The notes below the pieces were generated by a model, which did no database searches, was not told the origin of the DNA, and worked only from the letters and a program-made list of their open reading frames with translations. A DNA stretch of 64,000 nt. It comes from Bryobacterales bacterium. GTDB lineage: Bacteria > Acidobacteriota > Terriglobia > Bryobacterales > Bryobacteraceae. A program made the translations under genes and the position numbers. Numbering within the stretch: the stretch's first letter is position 1; each line of letters starts with the position of its first letter. The DNA is taken from the NCBI GenBank assembly GCA_016721425.1, contig JADKID010000038.1, positions 372,001 to 436,000 of the forward strand, given 5' to 3'. Shown piece after piece: positions 9,157 through 17,338 of this stretch.

Positions 9157-10460
9157 TAGAGGCTCCGCTCCATCGTGATCGCCAGCGGCGGTTCCACCAT
9201 GAACGGCAATTGGCTCATCTTTTCCACAGCACTCCGCACGGCCGATTCCTGCGCCGTTTCCAGTGTGATCACGAACGGCAGGTTGTGCTTATCTAGGTCC
9301 GGCAACTGCAAAACAGCGTCAATTGAGATGCCGTGCTCGGCCAGGATCGATGCCAGATCCCGGATGATGCCCGGTTGATCGGTAATGCGGAAGCGCAGGT
9401 ACCACGACCTTTTCTGCAACCCCATCGGCAGCGGCTTGGTCTCCACCAGATCCGTGAAGCCGAAGGGCGGTACGCGGTGCGCCGGCCCCGGCCTCAGTTC
9501 TCTCGCTACCCGCATCAGGTCGCTCACCACCGCCACGCCTGTCGGCAGCGGACCCGCGCCGCGCCCGTAGTAGAACGTGTCCTGCCCGAACGCACCCTTG
9601 GACCAGACCGCGTTGTACGGGCCGTGCACCCCTGCCATGATCGCCTGCAACGGCATCAGCGCCGGCCGCACACTGACAAACAGCCCGTCGCCCTCGCGCC
9701 GCGCCGAGCACAGCAGCTTGATCGTGCAGCCCAGTTGCTTGGCATATTCGAAATCAGTCGGTGAGATTCGCCGGATGCCCTCGGTGTGTATGTCGGCCGG
9801 CTGGATCCGCGCGCCAAAGGCGATGGAGGCCAGCAGCGCCAGCTTCGAGCGGGCGTCAAATCCGTCCACATCCGCCGTCGGGTCGGCCTCCGCGTAGCCC
9901 AGCCTCTGCGCCTCGGCCAGCACGTCTCCGAATGCCGAGCCGTGCTGCTCAATCTCCGTCAGGATGTAGTTGCTGGTCCCGTTCAGGATTCCAAACAGCG
10001 TCTCCACACGGTCGCCCGCGATGCCCTCGCGCAGCACGGCATGCACCGGTATGCCGCCGCACACGCTCGCCTCCATGGCCAGCGTGACGCCCTTGGCGGC
10101 CGCTCGCTGCCAGATGGCGAAGCCGTCCAGCGCAATCAGTTCCTTGTTGGCCGTCACCACGGATTTGCCGTTAGCGATGGCGCCCTCCACCACCTCGCGC
10201 GCCACAGTTGTGCCGCCAATCAGCTCCGCTACGATATGCACGTCTGGATGGCTGACCACCTCGCGCCAGTCGTCTGTTATCAGCGACGGCGCCAGGCCCG
10301 CAGGCAGAGTCTTCGTCTTCGCCGTGCGCGAGCAGACCGCCGTAACATTCAACCGGAATCCCAGCTTCTCGCTCATTTGCACGGCGTTTTCAGCCAAAAT
10401 GGTAAGTGTCCCGCCACCCACGTTCCCGAGGCCGACGATGCCAACATTGACGTCTTGCAT
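9156..10460 (-). CDS. hom: Homoserine dehydrogenase
   Basis: Catalyses NAD(P)-dependent reduction of aspartate semialdehyde to homoserine in threonine/methionine synthesis. The start at 10460 gives MQDVNVGIVGLGNVGGG, placing the Rossmann glycine motif at the N-terminus, and a length of 434 residues typical of the family; the frame is open for 48 more codons upstream, which I judge non-coding. Other marks are GTSNYILTEIE, the catalytic region ADPTADVDGFDARSKLA and a C-terminal ACT domain (ITDQPGIIRDLASILAEHGI), which implies allosteric feedback by threonine. Its last base overlaps the exported methyltransferase gene. Confidence 0.96.
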   Translation of the reverse strand: MQDVNVGIVGLGNVGGGTLTILAENAVQMSEKLGFRLNVTAVCSRTAKTKTLPAGLAPSLITDDWREVVSHPDVHIVAELIGGTTVAREVVEGAIANGKSVVTANKELIALDGFAIWQRAAAKGVTLAMEASVCGGIPVHAVLREGIAGDRVETLFGILNGTSNYILTEIEQHGSAFGDVLAEAQRLGYAEADPTADVDGFDARSKLALLASIAFGARIQPADIHTEGIRRISPTDFEYAKQLGCTIKLLCSARREGDGLFVSVRPALMPLQAIMAGVHGPYNAVWSKGAFGQDTFYYGRGAGPLPTGVAVVSDLMRVARELRPGPAHRVPPFGFTDLVETKPLPMGLQKRSWYLRFRITDQPGIIRDLASILAEHGISIDAVLQLPDLDKHNLPFVITLETAQESAVRSAVEKMSQLPFMVEPPLAITMERSL

Positions 10461-10779
10461 TACCAGCCAGTTTAGCAAGCGGTGCGCCATCGCCCTCTGC
10501 GCCGCCACCCTCTTCGCCCAGCCGCCCGATAACCGCCGGCCCTCCGATCCCGAACCCGACGTTCGCCTGCCTAACGGCAAGAGCCAGAAGGAAGAGATGC
10601 TCAAGACCGACTACGACGAGAATCTCAGGGACCTCGAGAAGATCCGCAAACTCACGGAAGGCGTCGAAGCGGACCTTCGAAAGAACGATCGCCACGTCCT
10701 CTCGCTGAAGGCGCTGAAGGATCTGGATGAGATCGAGAAGATTGCGCGCCGCGTTCGCAACCGCATGCGAAGATACTGA
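10438..10779 (+). CDS. Small secreted coiled-coil protein
   Basis: About 113 residues starting at ATG 10438 (TTG 10447 is an alternative). The N-terminus has a signal-peptide profile (KRCAIALCAATLFAQ); the mature part is highly charged and helical (KSQKEEMLKTDYDENL, LKDLDEIEKIARRVRNRMRRY). I recall similar short exported proteins with a KSQ..E..K.DY..NL signature from other Acidobacteriota, but no function. The 5' end overlaps the start of hom on the other strand by about 20 bases, and pyrR begins 19 bases downstream, so it may be the first gene of the pyr transcript. Confidence 0.65.
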   Translation: MPTLTSCITSQFSKRCAIALCAATLFAQPPDNRRPSDPEPDVRLPNGKSQKEEMLKTDYDENLRDLEKIRKLTEGVEADLRKNDRHVLSLKALKDLDEIEKIARRVRNRMRRY

Positions 10780-10798
10780 AGGTTGTAAACTGTCTTCG

Positions 10799-11350
10799 AT
10801 GAGTGCCACGCGAGAAAAAGCCCAACTGATGAGCGCCTCCGAGATCGACCGCACCCTGGTCCGTCTCGCCCATGAAGTGCTCGAAAAGACAGACGCCCCG
10901 TCCAACCTCGCCTTCATTGGCATCCGGCGCCGCGGCATCCCCATTGCGCAGCGCCTCGCCAAGAAGATCGAGTCTCTGGAAAAGATCAACATCCCGGTCG
11001 GAATCCTCGACATCAAGCTCTACCGTGACGACCTCACCACGGTCGACGACAAGCCTGTTGTCAGCGACACGAAGATCGATTTCTCCATCGCCGGCAAAGA
11101 CGTCGTGCTCATGGATGACGTGCTCTACACCGGCCGCACCATTCGCGCCGCCCTCGACGCTCTCTTCGAGTTGGGCCGCCCGGCGCGCGTGCAACTCCTC
11201 GTGCTCATTGATCGTGGCCACCGCGAACTGCCCATCGAGGCGCAGTATGTCGGCCGCAAGATCCCGACCTCCTCCCGCGAGATTATCGAGGTCAAGTTCC
11301 TGGAGGTCGACGAGCTCGAAAAGGTTCTGCTTGTCGAAAAGGTCGACTAG
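10799..11350 (+). CDS. pyrR: PyrR bifunctional pyr regulator / uracil phosphoribosyltransferase
   Basis: 183 residues from ATG 10799. In the Firmicutes model PyrR binds UMP-loaded to the leader of pyr mRNA and promotes attenuation, and it also converts uracil and PRPP to UMP. The PRPP loop DVVLMDDVLYTGRTIRAAL is intact, as are the N-terminal region (SASEIDRTLVRLAHEVLE) and the C-terminal SSREIIEVKF. It is followed by pyrB and pyrC, which fits autoregulation, but I see no recognisable PyrR RNA-binding loop in the 95-base gap before pyrB. Confidence 0.95.
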   Translation: MSATREKAQLMSASEIDRTLVRLAHEVLEKTDAPSNLAFIGIRRRGIPIAQRLAKKIESLEKINIPVGILDIKLYRDDLTTVDDKPVVSDTKIDFSIAGKDVVLMDDVLYTGRTIRAALDALFELGRPARVQLLVLIDRGHRELPIEAQYVGRKIPTSSREIIEVKFLEVDELEKVLLVEKVD

Positions 11351-11369
11351 TGCGCCTCTGCCGAATGCC

Positions 11370-11403
11370 ACGCGTTGCTGAGCCGCGACCGTCAGGGAGC
11401 GGT
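11370..11403 (+). repeat. Single-arm copy of dispersed GAGCCGCGACCGTCAGGG repeat
   Basis: Bases 11378-11403 are identical over 26 nt to the right arm of the palindrome at 61788-61813 (core AGCCGCGACCGTCAGGGAGC), and the flank before it (CGCGTTG versus CGCGTTC) is also shared. Only one arm is present here. It lies between pyrR and pyrB, ahead of the pyrB ribosome-binding site (AAGGAG). Confidence 0.85.
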
Positions 11404-11445
11404 CCGTCCCGGCGTGTCCCACCACCTTCCGCAAGGAGATTCTAA

Positions 11446-12357
11446 GTGCCCAAAGGACTGCTCGGCATCGAGGAACTGGAACGCTCCGAGATCGAACAGA
11501 TACTCGAGCGGGCCAAGGCATTTCAGCCGCAAGGCGGCCAGACGTTCGGCAAAGTCAACACCTGCACCGGACGCATGGTGGTCAATCTCTTTTTCGAAAA
11601 CTCCACCCGCACCCGTTCCAGCTTTGAGATCGCGGCCAAGCGCCTGGGCGCGGAGACCATGTCCATCACCGCGTCCGGCTCCAGCGTGAGCAAGGGCGAG
11701 AGCCTCGTCGACACGCTCAACACGCTGGTGGCCATGCGGCCCTCGGCCATCGTCATGCGCCACGCCGCCTCGGGCGCGCCCCACTTCCTGGCCCGCCATC
11801 TCACCACGCCCATCGTCAACGCCGGCGATGGCACGCACGAGCATCCCACCCAGGCGCTGCTCGACGCGCGCACCATCATGGATCGCTGCGGCCGGCTCGA
11901 TGGCCTGCGCGTCGCCATCATCGGCGACATCGCCCACTCCCGTGTCGCCCGCAGCAATATCCATCTACTCGCCAAATTCGGAGTCGATATCGTCCTCTGC
12001 GGTCCGCCGGCGCTGGTGCCCCGCGACCTCGCCCGCATCGCCACCGGCATCACCATAGAATACGATCTGCGCCGCGCCGTCCAGGGCGCCGACGTCATCA
12101 TGATGCTCCGCGTCCAGCTCGAACGCATGCACGAACCGTCCATGCAGGCCGGCGAGTATTTCCGCTTCTACGGCCTGCGTCCGGAACACGTCGCGCTCGC
12201 CAATCCCGACGCCATCGTGATGCATCCCGGCCCCATGAACCGTGGCCGCGAAATCTCTTCCGAGGTGGCGGACTCCCAGCAGTCCATGATCCTCAATCAG
12301 GTCGAAAACGGCGTCTCCGTGCGCATGGCCGTACTCGAAAGGGTTCTCCTGCAGTGA
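11446..12357 (+). CDS. pyrB: Aspartate carbamoyltransferase catalytic subunit
   Basis: 303 residues starting at GTG, with AAGGAG six bases upstream. Condenses carbamoyl phosphate with aspartate, the first committed step of pyrimidine synthesis. The carbamoyl-phosphate loop ENSTRTRSSFE, the GDGTHEHPTQALLD motif and the C-terminal MHPGPMNRG are all present; the length matches the catalytic chain. No regulatory subunit (pyrI) is nearby, consistent with class B/C enzymes associated with dihydroorotase. Its stop overlaps the pyrC GTG start (GTGA). Confidence 0.97.
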   Translation: MPKGLLGIEELERSEIEQILERAKAFQPQGGQTFGKVNTCTGRMVVNLFFENSTRTRSSFEIAAKRLGAETMSITASGSSVSKGESLVDTLNTLVAMRPSAIVMRHAASGAPHFLARHLTTPIVNAGDGTHEHPTQALLDARTIMDRCGRLDGLRVAIIGDIAHSRVARSNIHLLAKFGVDIVLCGPPALVPRDLARIATGITIEYDLRRAVQGADVIMMLRVQLERMHEPSMQAGEYFRFYGLRPEHVALANPDAIVMHPGPMNRGREISSEVADSQQSMILNQVENGVSVRMAVLERVLLQ

Positions 12358-13649
12358 AGCTACTCATCCAGAACGGGCGGGTGATCTGCCCTGAAACCGG
12401 CCACGACGCTGTGGCCGACGTGCTGATCGAAGACGGCCGCATCGCCGGAGTCGGCCCCGGCCTGCCCGCCGGCGGCGCTGGCGTCATCGACGCCGCGGGC
12501 CTCATCGTAGCGCCCGGATTCATCGACATCCACGTTCATCTCCGCGAGCCCGGTTTCGAATATGCGGAGACCATCGAATCCGGCGCGCGCGCCGCGGCCG
12601 CTGGTGGCTTCACCACCATCTGCTGCATGCCCAACACGAATCCGGTGAACGATTCCACCACCGTCACCAGCTTCATCGTCGAAACCGCCCGCCGCAAAGC
12701 GCCCATCAGCGTCTTCCCCATCGGCGCCATCACCAAAGGCAGCCAGGGCGAGGAGCTGGCCTCCATCGCCTCCATGGTCGCCGCCGGCGCCGTGGCCATC
12801 AGCGACGACGGCCGCCCCGTCATGAATGCCCGCGTCATCCGCCGCGCCATGGAGACAGCCCGCGCGCTGGATATCCCGCTGATTGAGCACTGCGAGGATC
12901 TCAACCTCAGCGCCGGCGGCGACATGCACGAATCGGTCGATTCCATCCGCCTCGGCCTGCGTGGCATCCCGTCCGCCTCTGAGGACGTCATGGTGGCCCG
13001 CGACATTATCCTGGCCGAGCTCACCGGCGCCCGCTATCACGTCGCCCACATCTCCACGAAGAACGCAGTGGCCATGGTCGCCTTCGCCAAGCAGCGCGGC
13101 CTCCATGTCACCTCCGAGGCCACACCCCACCACATCGCGCTCGATACCGGCGCCATGAAGCCGTACGATTCCAATTACAAGATGAAGCCGCCGCTGCGCT
13201 GCACCCACGACGTCAACGCCTGCATCGACGGCATCGTCTCCGGCGCCATTGATTGCCTCGCCACCGACCACGCGCCCCACGCCGGCGACGACAAGATGCA
13301 GGAGTTCGAGAAGTGCCCCTTCGGCATCACCGGCCTGGAAACGGCCCTCGGCATCTCGCTGGAAGTGCTCGTCCACACCGGCAAAATCAGCCTGCCGCGC
13401 CTCATCGCGCTCTACACCTCGCAGCCGGCCCGCATCATGGGCTGGAAGAATGCCGAGGCCCGCGGCGCGCTCAAGCCAGGCTACGTCGGTGACGTCACCA
13501 TCTTCCACCCCGAGTACCCGTGGGTCTACGACGTGAAGAAGAGCGAGTCCAAGTCCAGCAACACCCCGTTCAACGGACGCACCTTCCACGGCGGCCCCAT
13601 CATGACCATCGTCAACGGCCTGGTGGTGTGGCGCGCGCCCGGATTCTGA
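12354..13649 (+). CDS. pyrC: Dihydroorotase (class I)
   Basis: 431 residues; cyclises carbamoyl aspartate to dihydroorotate. Zinc-binding HVH in DIHVHLREPG, NTNPV substrate loop, IEHCED, and the C-terminal ATDHAPH with the catalytic Asp are intact, so this is an active enzyme rather than the inactive pseudo-DHOase found beside some PyrB proteins. The GTG start overlaps pyrB by 4 bases and the stop overlaps the next ATG by 1 (TGATG), giving a tight pyrR-pyrB-pyrC-GNAT operon. Confidence 0.97.
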   Translation: MKLLIQNGRVICPETGHDAVADVLIEDGRIAGVGPGLPAGGAGVIDAAGLIVAPGFIDIHVHLREPGFEYAETIESGARAAAAGGFTTICCMPNTNPVNDSTTVTSFIVETARRKAPISVFPIGAITKGSQGEELASIASMVAAGAVAISDDGRPVMNARVIRRAMETARALDIPLIEHCEDLNLSAGGDMHESVDSIRLGLRGIPSASEDVMVARDIILAELTGARYHVAHISTKNAVAMVAFAKQRGLHVTSEATPHHIALDTGAMKPYDSNYKMKPPLRCTHDVNACIDGIVSGAIDCLATDHAPHAGDDKMQEFEKCPFGITGLETALGISLEVLVHTGKISLPRLIALYTSQPARIMGWKNAEARGALKPGYVGDVTIFHPEYPWVYDVKKSESKSSNTPFNGRTFHGGPIMTIVNGLVVWRAPGF

Positions 13650-14365
13650 TGACGCGCGAAGCTGTTCGCGCCCTGCTCAACCGCGATCGCCCGTGGGCCG
13701 TCTACGCTCTGGGCGATCTCGCCCCGGAGCCGTTCGCGCACTGCACATGGTGGAAGAAAGGCGAGAGCCTCGGCCTCCTCTATCGCGGCTTCTCCACGCC
13801 CATTTTCTGGGCGGACGGCCCCGTTGATCTGCCGTTTGACGAGCCCGCCCTCATCCTCCAGATCCGCGAAGAAATGGTCCCGGCCATCCGCGCCATTTAC
13901 CCGCAGGTGACCCTCAAGAAGATGCTCCGGATGGCCCTGCAAGGCACCCCTGAGCCATCGACGGCCGTGCGCCTGGGCCAGGCCCACCTGCCTGCCATCG
14001 AGCGCCTATATGCCGCGCCAGACGGCCCCGATTTCTTCCATGCCACCATGCTGGATCAGGGTGTCTTCTACGGCGCCTGGCAGGACGATCAGCTCATCGC
14101 CGCCGCCGGCACGCATATCCTCAACATCGAGGAATCCGCCGCCGCCATCGGCAATGTCTACACGCACCCGGACCACCGCGGCCGGGGCCACGCCGCCCGC
14201 CTCACCGCCGCCGTCGCCTGCGAGTTGCGCCGCCTCGGCATCCAGACCATCGCCCTCAGCGTCGCCGCCGCCAACCCCGCCGCCATCACCATCTACACGC
14301 GGCTCGGTTTCCAGCCCCACTGCCCGTTCTACGAGGGCTTCGCCTCTACCGGTCGTACAGCGTAG
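13649..14365 (+). CDS. GNAT family N-acetyltransferase
   Basis: 238 residues from ATG 13649, which overlaps the pyrC stop by one base. The C-terminal half is a GNAT fold: IGNVYTHPDHRGRGHAARL contains the acetyl-CoA P-loop (RGRGHA), followed by AANPAAITIYTRLGF, typical of the terminal strands. The N-terminal 120 residues form a less conserved, FR47-like module (ALLNRDRPWAVYALGDL). The substrate is unknown; coupling to pyrC may be only positional. It overlaps the 3' end of malQ by 20 bases in convergent orientation. Confidence 0.85.
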   Translation: MTREAVRALLNRDRPWAVYALGDLAPEPFAHCTWWKKGESLGLLYRGFSTPIFWADGPVDLPFDEPALILQIREEMVPAIRAIYPQVTLKKMLRMALQGTPEPSTAVRLGQAHLPAIERLYAAPDGPDFFHATMLDQGVFYGAWQDDQLIAAAGTHILNIEESAAAIGNVYTHPDHRGRGHAARLTAAVACELRRLGIQTIALSVAAANPAAITIYTRLGFQPHCPFYEGFASTGRTA

Positions 14366-15869
14366 CCAGTTCGTGCAGCCGCCCGGCGATCTCCGCCGTG
14401 AGCGCGCCGCGCTTCATCCGCCACAGCCAGTTGGTCCCCAGTGTGGAGGGCATGTTCATGCGCGCCTCCGTGCCCAGGCCCAACAGGTCCTGTGCTGGGA
14501 ACACCACGGTATTCGCCACCGAGCCCATCAGCGCGCGGATGAAGCGCCAGTGCAGATCGTCCGCATTCTCCATGCCCAGATAGGCGAGCGTGCGCCGCCG
14601 CTCCGTGCGGATGTCTTCGGCCGTGCGCGTGGAGTCGCCCGCGCCCGCTGAGTTCCACCATCCCATCGTCGTGTCGTTGTCGTGCGTGCCCGTGTAGGCC
14701 ACCACTTCACGCGGATAGTTGTGCGGCTGGAAATCCGGCGCCTGCGGATCGTTACCAAAGGCAAACTGCAATATCGCCATGCCCGGAAACTCAAAACGGT
14801 TGCGGATGGCCTCCACCTCCGGCGTGATCACGCCCAGGTTCTCCGCCACAATCGGCAGGCGCCCCAGCGCGGCCTCCACTGCCTCGAACAACCGTGCCCC
14901 CGGTCCGGGCACCCACTTGCCGTTCACCGCCGTGGTCTCGCCGCCCGGCACCTGCCAGAACGCATGGAAGCCGCGGAAGTGATCCACGCGCACCATGTCG
15001 AATAGCTGGAAGGTGGCGCGGAAACGGTTGATCCACCACTCGAATCCGTGGCTCTCCATCACGTCCCAGCGATAGATCGGATTGCCCCACAACTGCCCGG
15101 TCGCGCTGAAGTAATCCGGCGGCACACCCGCCACCAGCGCGGGCGCGCCGGTCTTCGAGAGGTGCCACAAATTCCGCGCGCACCACACGTCGGCGCTGTC
15201 GCCGGCGGCGTAGATCGGGATGTCGCCCATCAGTTTGATGCCGCGGGCGCGGCATAGCGCGCGCAGCGCGTTCCACTGCCGGAAGAAGCACCACTGCGTG
15301 AACTTGACGGCGTGGATCTGCGCGGCTTCCGTCTCGCGCAAGCGCTCCATCGCCGCCGGATCGCGGTCGCGGTGCGGCGCGTCCCAGTCGTACCACGCCA
15401 CATCGTTGTAGAGGCGCTTTGCTGTCATAAACAGCGCAAAATTGTCCAACCAAGGCCCTTCCAGCGTGCAAAAATCGACAAATTCAGCACGTTGTGCAGC
15501 CGTTGCGCGCGCAGCGAAGTTTGCCGCCGCGCGCGAGAGCAATGGCAGCTTGAAGGCCTGCGCCGCCTCGTGGCTGGCGCGCCCTTCCACAAACTCAACG
15601 CCGCGCAGAGAGGACTCGTCGAGCCACCCCTCGCGTGCCAGCAACTCCAGCGACACCAGCAGCGGATTGCCCGCGAACGCGGAGAAGCACTGATAGGGCG
15701 AGTCGCCGTAGCCGGTGGGGCCCAGCGGCAGCACCTGCCACAGCGTCTGCTTCGCCGCCACCAGGAAATCGACAAAGGCGAACGCCTCCGGGCCCAGGTC
15801 GCCCACGCCGTGGCCGCCGGGCAGGGAAGTGGGGTGGAGGAGGATGCCGCTTTGTCGTGCAAATCGCAT
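14346..15869 (-). CDS. malQ: 4-alpha-glucanotransferase (amylomaltase)
   Basis: 507 residues, the usual length of bacterial MalQ (GH77). Transfers alpha-1,4-glucan segments between maltodextrins in glycogen/maltose metabolism in the cytoplasm. N-terminal RQSGILLHPTSLPGGHGVGDLG, the nucleophile Asp in DMVRVDHFRGF, the acid/base Glu in VAENLGVITPEV and the third Asp in GTHDNDTTMGWW are all visible. It is monocistronic here, divergent from the triple-repeat protein across a 68-base gap. Confidence 0.96.
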   Translation of the reverse strand: MRFARQSGILLHPTSLPGGHGVGDLGPEAFAFVDFLVAAKQTLWQVLPLGPTGYGDSPYQCFSAFAGNPLLVSLELLAREGWLDESSLRGVEFVEGRASHEAAQAFKLPLLSRAAANFAARATAAQRAEFVDFCTLEGPWLDNFALFMTAKRLYNDVAWYDWDAPHRDRDPAAMERLRETEAAQIHAVKFTQWCFFRQWNALRALCRARGIKLMGDIPIYAAGDSADVWCARNLWHLSKTGAPALVAGVPPDYFSATGQLWGNPIYRWDVMESHGFEWWINRFRATFQLFDMVRVDHFRGFHAFWQVPGGETTAVNGKWVPGPGARLFEAVEAALGRLPIVAENLGVITPEVEAIRNRFEFPGMAILQFAFGNDPQAPDFQPHNYPREVVAYTGTHDNDTTMGWWNSAGAGDSTRTAEDIRTERRRTLAYLGMENADDLHWRFIRALMGSVANTVVFPAQDLLGLGTEARMNMPSTLGTNWLWRMKRGALTAEIAGRLHELATLYDR

Positions 15870-15937
15870 ACCAGCCAGCTTAGTTCTTTCCTGCGCGCGA
15901 GCGGCGATGAGCTAGACTCTCGCTAGAGGACTCTCTG

Positions 15938-16519
15938 TTGAAAACATTTTTGGTTGCGCTCGTGTTGGCCGCTTCGCTGCTCCAGCCGCGACTCTCTGCG
16001 GCGGAGATGGAACGGGTAGACTACCGCGTCCTTGCTACTTCGAAGACGTCCACCATGGAGAAGGAGTTGAACGAGGCGGGCGATGCCGGCTATCAATTCA
16101 GCTCGGTGATGGGCGGTGATTCCGCTGTTGGCGGCAAAGAGGTGCTGGTGGTGGTGCGCAAGTCCGCCGGCGCGCCTGCCACCGAAAAGCGCGTGTTCAA
16201 GCTCCTGGCCACGAGCAAGACATCCACGATGCAGAAAGAGATGCAGCAGCTCGGCGACGAGGGCTTTGAGTACCAGGGACAGACTGTCTTTCAGTCTGCG
16301 TTTGGAGGCAGAGAGGTGGTTGTCATCATGCAGCGCAACCCCGCCGCGGGCGGGCGCACCATCCAGTACCAACTCCTTGCCACCAGCAAGACATCCACCA
16401 TGCAAAAGGAGCTCCAGGAAGCCGGCGAGACCGGATTTCAACTGATGGGGATGACGATCTCGAAGACAGCGATTGGCGGCGCCGAGATGGTGTGCATCCT
16501 CGCCAAGGTTTCGCAGTAG
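15938..16519 (+). CDS. Secreted protein of three tandem DUF4177-like repeats
   Basis: 193 residues from a TTG start. After a signal peptide (VALVLAASLLQPRLSA) the protein is three copies of a unit of about 56 residues, each beginning with LLATSKTSTMQKEL or close variants (LATSKTSTMEKEL first, LLATSKTSTMQKEM second), continuing with EAG..GFQ and ending in a GG.EVV.I.. strand (VGGKEVLVVVRK, FGGREVVVIMQR, IGGAEMVCILAK). Each unit has the size and helix-strand layout of DUF4177 (EL...G..G...), normally single-copy. Function unknown; tandem duplication is evident from the near-identical TSKTSTM cores. Confidence 0.8.
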   Translation: MKTFLVALVLAASLLQPRLSAAEMERVDYRVLATSKTSTMEKELNEAGDAGYQFSSVMGGDSAVGGKEVLVVVRKSAGAPATEKRVFKLLATSKTSTMQKEMQQLGDEGFEYQGQTVFQSAFGGREVVVIMQRNPAAGGRTIQYQLLATSKTSTMQKELQEAGETGFQLMGMTISKTAIGGAEMVCILAKVSQ

Positions 16520-16560
16520 AGGCCCGTCACCGGGGAGCCGAACTCTGCTACCCTCGCGTG

Positions 16561-17325
16561 ATGATCAAAGTGCAGATCGAGCGAGGCATCAAGACCGTCA
16601 CCTTCGCCGCGCCGGAGCGCAAGAACGCTGTCAGCCGCCAGATGACGCTGGACCTGCAGCGCGTGGTCGATGAGACCGCGAGCGACGGGACGCGCGTCAT
16701 GATCCTCACCGGCGAGGGCGACGCGTTCTGTGCCGGGGCCGATCTGAAGGCCGGGTTCGAGCCGGGCGAGGACGTCTCCGATTACCTGCGCCGCGTCACC
16801 AATCCCACCATCCTCGCCATGCGCGCCCTGCCGATCCCGATCATCGCCCGTGTGCACGGCGTCGCGGTGGGCGTGGGCTGCAACTATGCGCTGGCGTGCG
16901 ATCTGCGCATTGCCAGCACGGAGGCGAAGTTCGGCCAGATCTTCGCCAAGATCGGCCTGATGCCCGATGGCGGCAGCACGTTCTTCCTGCCGCGGATGAT
17001 CGGCTACGCCCGCGCGTTTGAGTGGATGGCTACGGCCGAAATCTGGGACGCTGCACGGTGCCAGGCGTCGGGACTCGTCAATCAGGTGGTCCCCTATGCG
17101 GAGCTCGATGGCGCCGTGATGACGCTGGCGCGGCGGCTCGCAGCGGGACCGGCGCTCGCCTATGCCGGGATCAAACGCGCGCTGAATGCAGGCGATTCCG
17201 GTTCTCTCGCCGATGCTCTGGAGGCCGAAGCCACAGGGCAGAGCGCCTGCATCCGCAGCGATGATTTCCGGGAAGGCGTCGCCGCGTTTCTGGAGAAGCG
17301 CCCACCGAACTTCCGGGGTGAGTAG
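16561..17325 (+). CDS. Enoyl-CoA hydratase/isomerase (crotonase family)
   Basis: 254 residues from ATG 16561. Oxyanion-hole segments AFCAGADLK and GVAVGVGCNYALACDLRI are typical crotonase motifs. The catalytic region reads MPDGGSTFFLPR: the Asp preceding the glycine stretch is characteristic of isomerases such as PaaG rather than classical hydratases with two Glu. The protein may therefore act in CoA-thioester isomerisation (fatty acid or aromatic catabolism); the substrate is not determined. The lipase-like gene follows 13 bases downstream. Confidence 0.88.
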   Translation: MIKVQIERGIKTVTFAAPERKNAVSRQMTLDLQRVVDETASDGTRVMILTGEGDAFCAGADLKAGFEPGEDVSDYLRRVTNPTILAMRALPIPIIARVHGVAVGVGCNYALACDLRIASTEAKFGQIFAKIGLMPDGGSTFFLPRMIGYARAFEWMATAEIWDAARCQASGLVNQVVPYAELDGAVMTLARRLAAGPALAYAGIKRALNAGDSGSLADALEAEATGQSACIRSDDFREGVAAFLEKRPPNFRGE

Positions 17326-17338
17326 TCTGGTAGTCAGC

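Noticed and set aside
9970..10437. Upstream extension of the open frame that ends at 10779
   Set aside because: It lies antisense to the strongly supported hom gene; only the part after about 10438 has a signal peptide and a plausible protein.
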